A stretch of 64,000 bases of DNA from DATHAP01 sp963762865 (GTDB taxonomy: Bacteria > Actinomycetota > Actinomycetes > JACCUZ01): positions 62,001 through 126,000 of the forward strand of contig CAVXNC010000008.1 of the NCBI GenBank assembly GCA_963762865.1, read 5' to 3'. The translations under genes and the position numbers were made by a program. The notes under the pieces were generated by a model, which was not told where the DNA came from, searched no databases, and saw nothing but the letters and a program-made list of their open reading frames with translations. This document shows, piece by piece, positions 63,134 to 64,000 of the stretch (within the stretch, counting starts at the first letter, position 1; each line of letters starts with the position of its first letter).

Positions 63134-64000
63134 GTGACGGGACATGGCGCCGATGGTGCTGATCAGGTGACGCGTGGCGGCGGAGGCATCGACGGGCGCC
63201 CGGCGTCGGTCGGCCGGATGTTCCTCGACCGGGTCGCCGCGACGCCGCACGGCGAGGCCTACCGCCGGCCGGTCGGCGACGGCTGGGAGTCGATGACCTG
63301 GGCGCAGGCGGGGGAGCGGGTGAGCGCGCTGGCCGCCGGGCTGGTCGCGCTCGGTATCGAGCCCGAGCAGCGGGTCGCCATCATCTCCTCGACGCGGGTC
63401 GACTGGGCTCTGGTCGACTTCGCGATCCTGTGCGCCGGGGCCGCGACGACGACGGTCTACCCGACCACCAACCCGGAGGACGTCGCCTACATCCTGGCCG
63501 ACTCGGGCGCCCGCCTGGTCTTCGCCGAGGACGACGCGCAGATCGCCAAGCTCAAGGCCCATCGCGACGACCTGCCCGACCTGATGACGGTCGTGACTTT
63601 CGACGGTACGCCCGACGGCGACCGCGTCATCGCCCTTGACGAGCTGGCCCGGCGGGGCACGGAGCTGCTCCAGCAGCAGCCCACCGCCGTGACCGACCGG
63701 GTCGATGCGACCCGGCCCGACCACCTGGCCACGCTGATCTACACCAGCGGCACGACCGGCCGGCCCAAGGGCGTCCGGCTCCCGCACGACTGCTGGGTCT
63801 ACGAGGGTGTCGCCGTCGACGAGTCCGGGCTGCTGACCCCCGACGACGTGCAGTACCTCTGGCTGCCGCTCTCGCACTCGTTCGGCAAGGTGCTGCTGGC
63901 CGCCCAGGTGGCCACCGGCTCGTCGGCCGCTCTCGACGGCCGGGTGGACAAGATCATCGACAACCTCGCCGTCGTGTCACCCACCTTCATGGCAGCGGCC
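63134..64000 (+). CDS. AMP-dependent acyl-CoA synthetase (FadD-like), 3' end outside the window
   Basis: Activates fatty acids with ATP and CoA, acting in lipid metabolism. 289 residues are visible. They include SVGRMFLDRVAATPHGEAYRR, MTWAQAGERVSALAAGLVALGI and the P-loop LIYTSGTTGRPKGV (about residues 201-214), followed by LWLPLSHSFGK. Family members are about 600 residues, so roughly half is missing. GTG 63134 has GGAGG 8 nt upstream. The sequence resembles long-chain acyl-CoA ligases of the FadD15 type, but the chain-length preference is not readable. Confidence 0.92.
   Translation, partial: MTGHGADGADQVTRGGGGIDGRPASVGRMFLDRVAATPHGEAYRRPVGDGWESMTWAQAGERVSALAAGLVALGIEPEQRVAIISSTRVDWALVDFAILCAGAATTTVYPTTNPEDVAYILADSGARLVFAEDDAQIAKLKAHRDDLPDLMTVVTFDGTPDGDRVIALDELARRGTELLQQQPTAVTDRVDATRPDHLATLIYTSGTTGRPKGVRLPHDCWVYEGVAVDESGLLTPDDVQYLWLPLSHSFGKVLLAAQVATGSSAALDGRVDKIIDNLAVVSPTFMAAA

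Overview
This window is a very GC-rich actinobacterial chromosome segment. Almost every true gene has G or C at the third codon position, and GTG starts are common. The gene set and order point to a Nocardioidaceae-type (Nocardioides-like) organism: tig-clpP1-clpP2-clpX, valS/folC-DUF4233-ndk, mreBCD-mrdA-rodA, a TIGR03960/TIGR03936 pair, rne, rplU-rpmA-obg, nadD-rsfS, leuS, comEA-comEC-holA, rpsT and lepA. This placement is inferred from gene content, not from a database match. I saw no prophage, insertion sequence, rRNA or CRISPR array.

Layout. 1-6.6 kb: aminopeptidase N (truncated by the window edge), a Rv2466c-type DsbA-family protein, a DUF429 protein, RpiB, an Eis-like acetyltransferase and a membrane SpoIIE-type phosphatase. 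6.6-6.9 kb: tRNA-Gly and tRNA-Pro. 6.9-11.3 kb: the Clp proteolysis cluster. 11.3-16.9 kb: a single-pass membrane protein, an archaeal-type ValRS, and folate/nucleotide genes. 17.2-23.2 kb: the rod-shape and peptidoglycan operon, with 4-nt overlaps from mreC to rodA. 23.3-33.1 kb: radical SAM proteins, RNase E/G, ribosomal proteins L21 and L27, Obg and ProB. 33.2-37 kb: a NAD/LytR_C/RsfS/phosphatase cluster and tRNA-Ala. 37.2-46.6 kb is accessory: a methyltransferase, a membrane diguanylate cyclase, a complete sugar-type ABC importer, a lipoprotein and a large secreted beta-propeller protein. 46.7-55.4 kb: leuS behind a leader peptide and terminator, degV, comEA, comEC, holA and rpsT. 55.4-64 kb: a subtilase disrupted by six one-base indels, lepA, a MOSC protein, an AbiEi/DUF559-type gene bracketed by two copies of a 62-bp palindrome, and an acyl-CoA ligase cut by the window end.

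Main observations. (i) A 62-bp imperfect palindrome occurs on each side of the AbiEi/DUF559-type gene, with homology extending into the loop. (ii) leuS is preceded by an 11-codon leader peptide with three consecutive Leu codons and then an intrinsic terminator, the layout of transcription attenuation. (iii) comEA, comEC and the subtilase carry one-base frameshifts, while the housekeeping genes around them are intact. (iv) Many starts have a TANNNT box 6-8 nt upstream, suggesting leaderless transcription. (v) A nested, perfectly symmetrical palindrome lies upstream of mreB.
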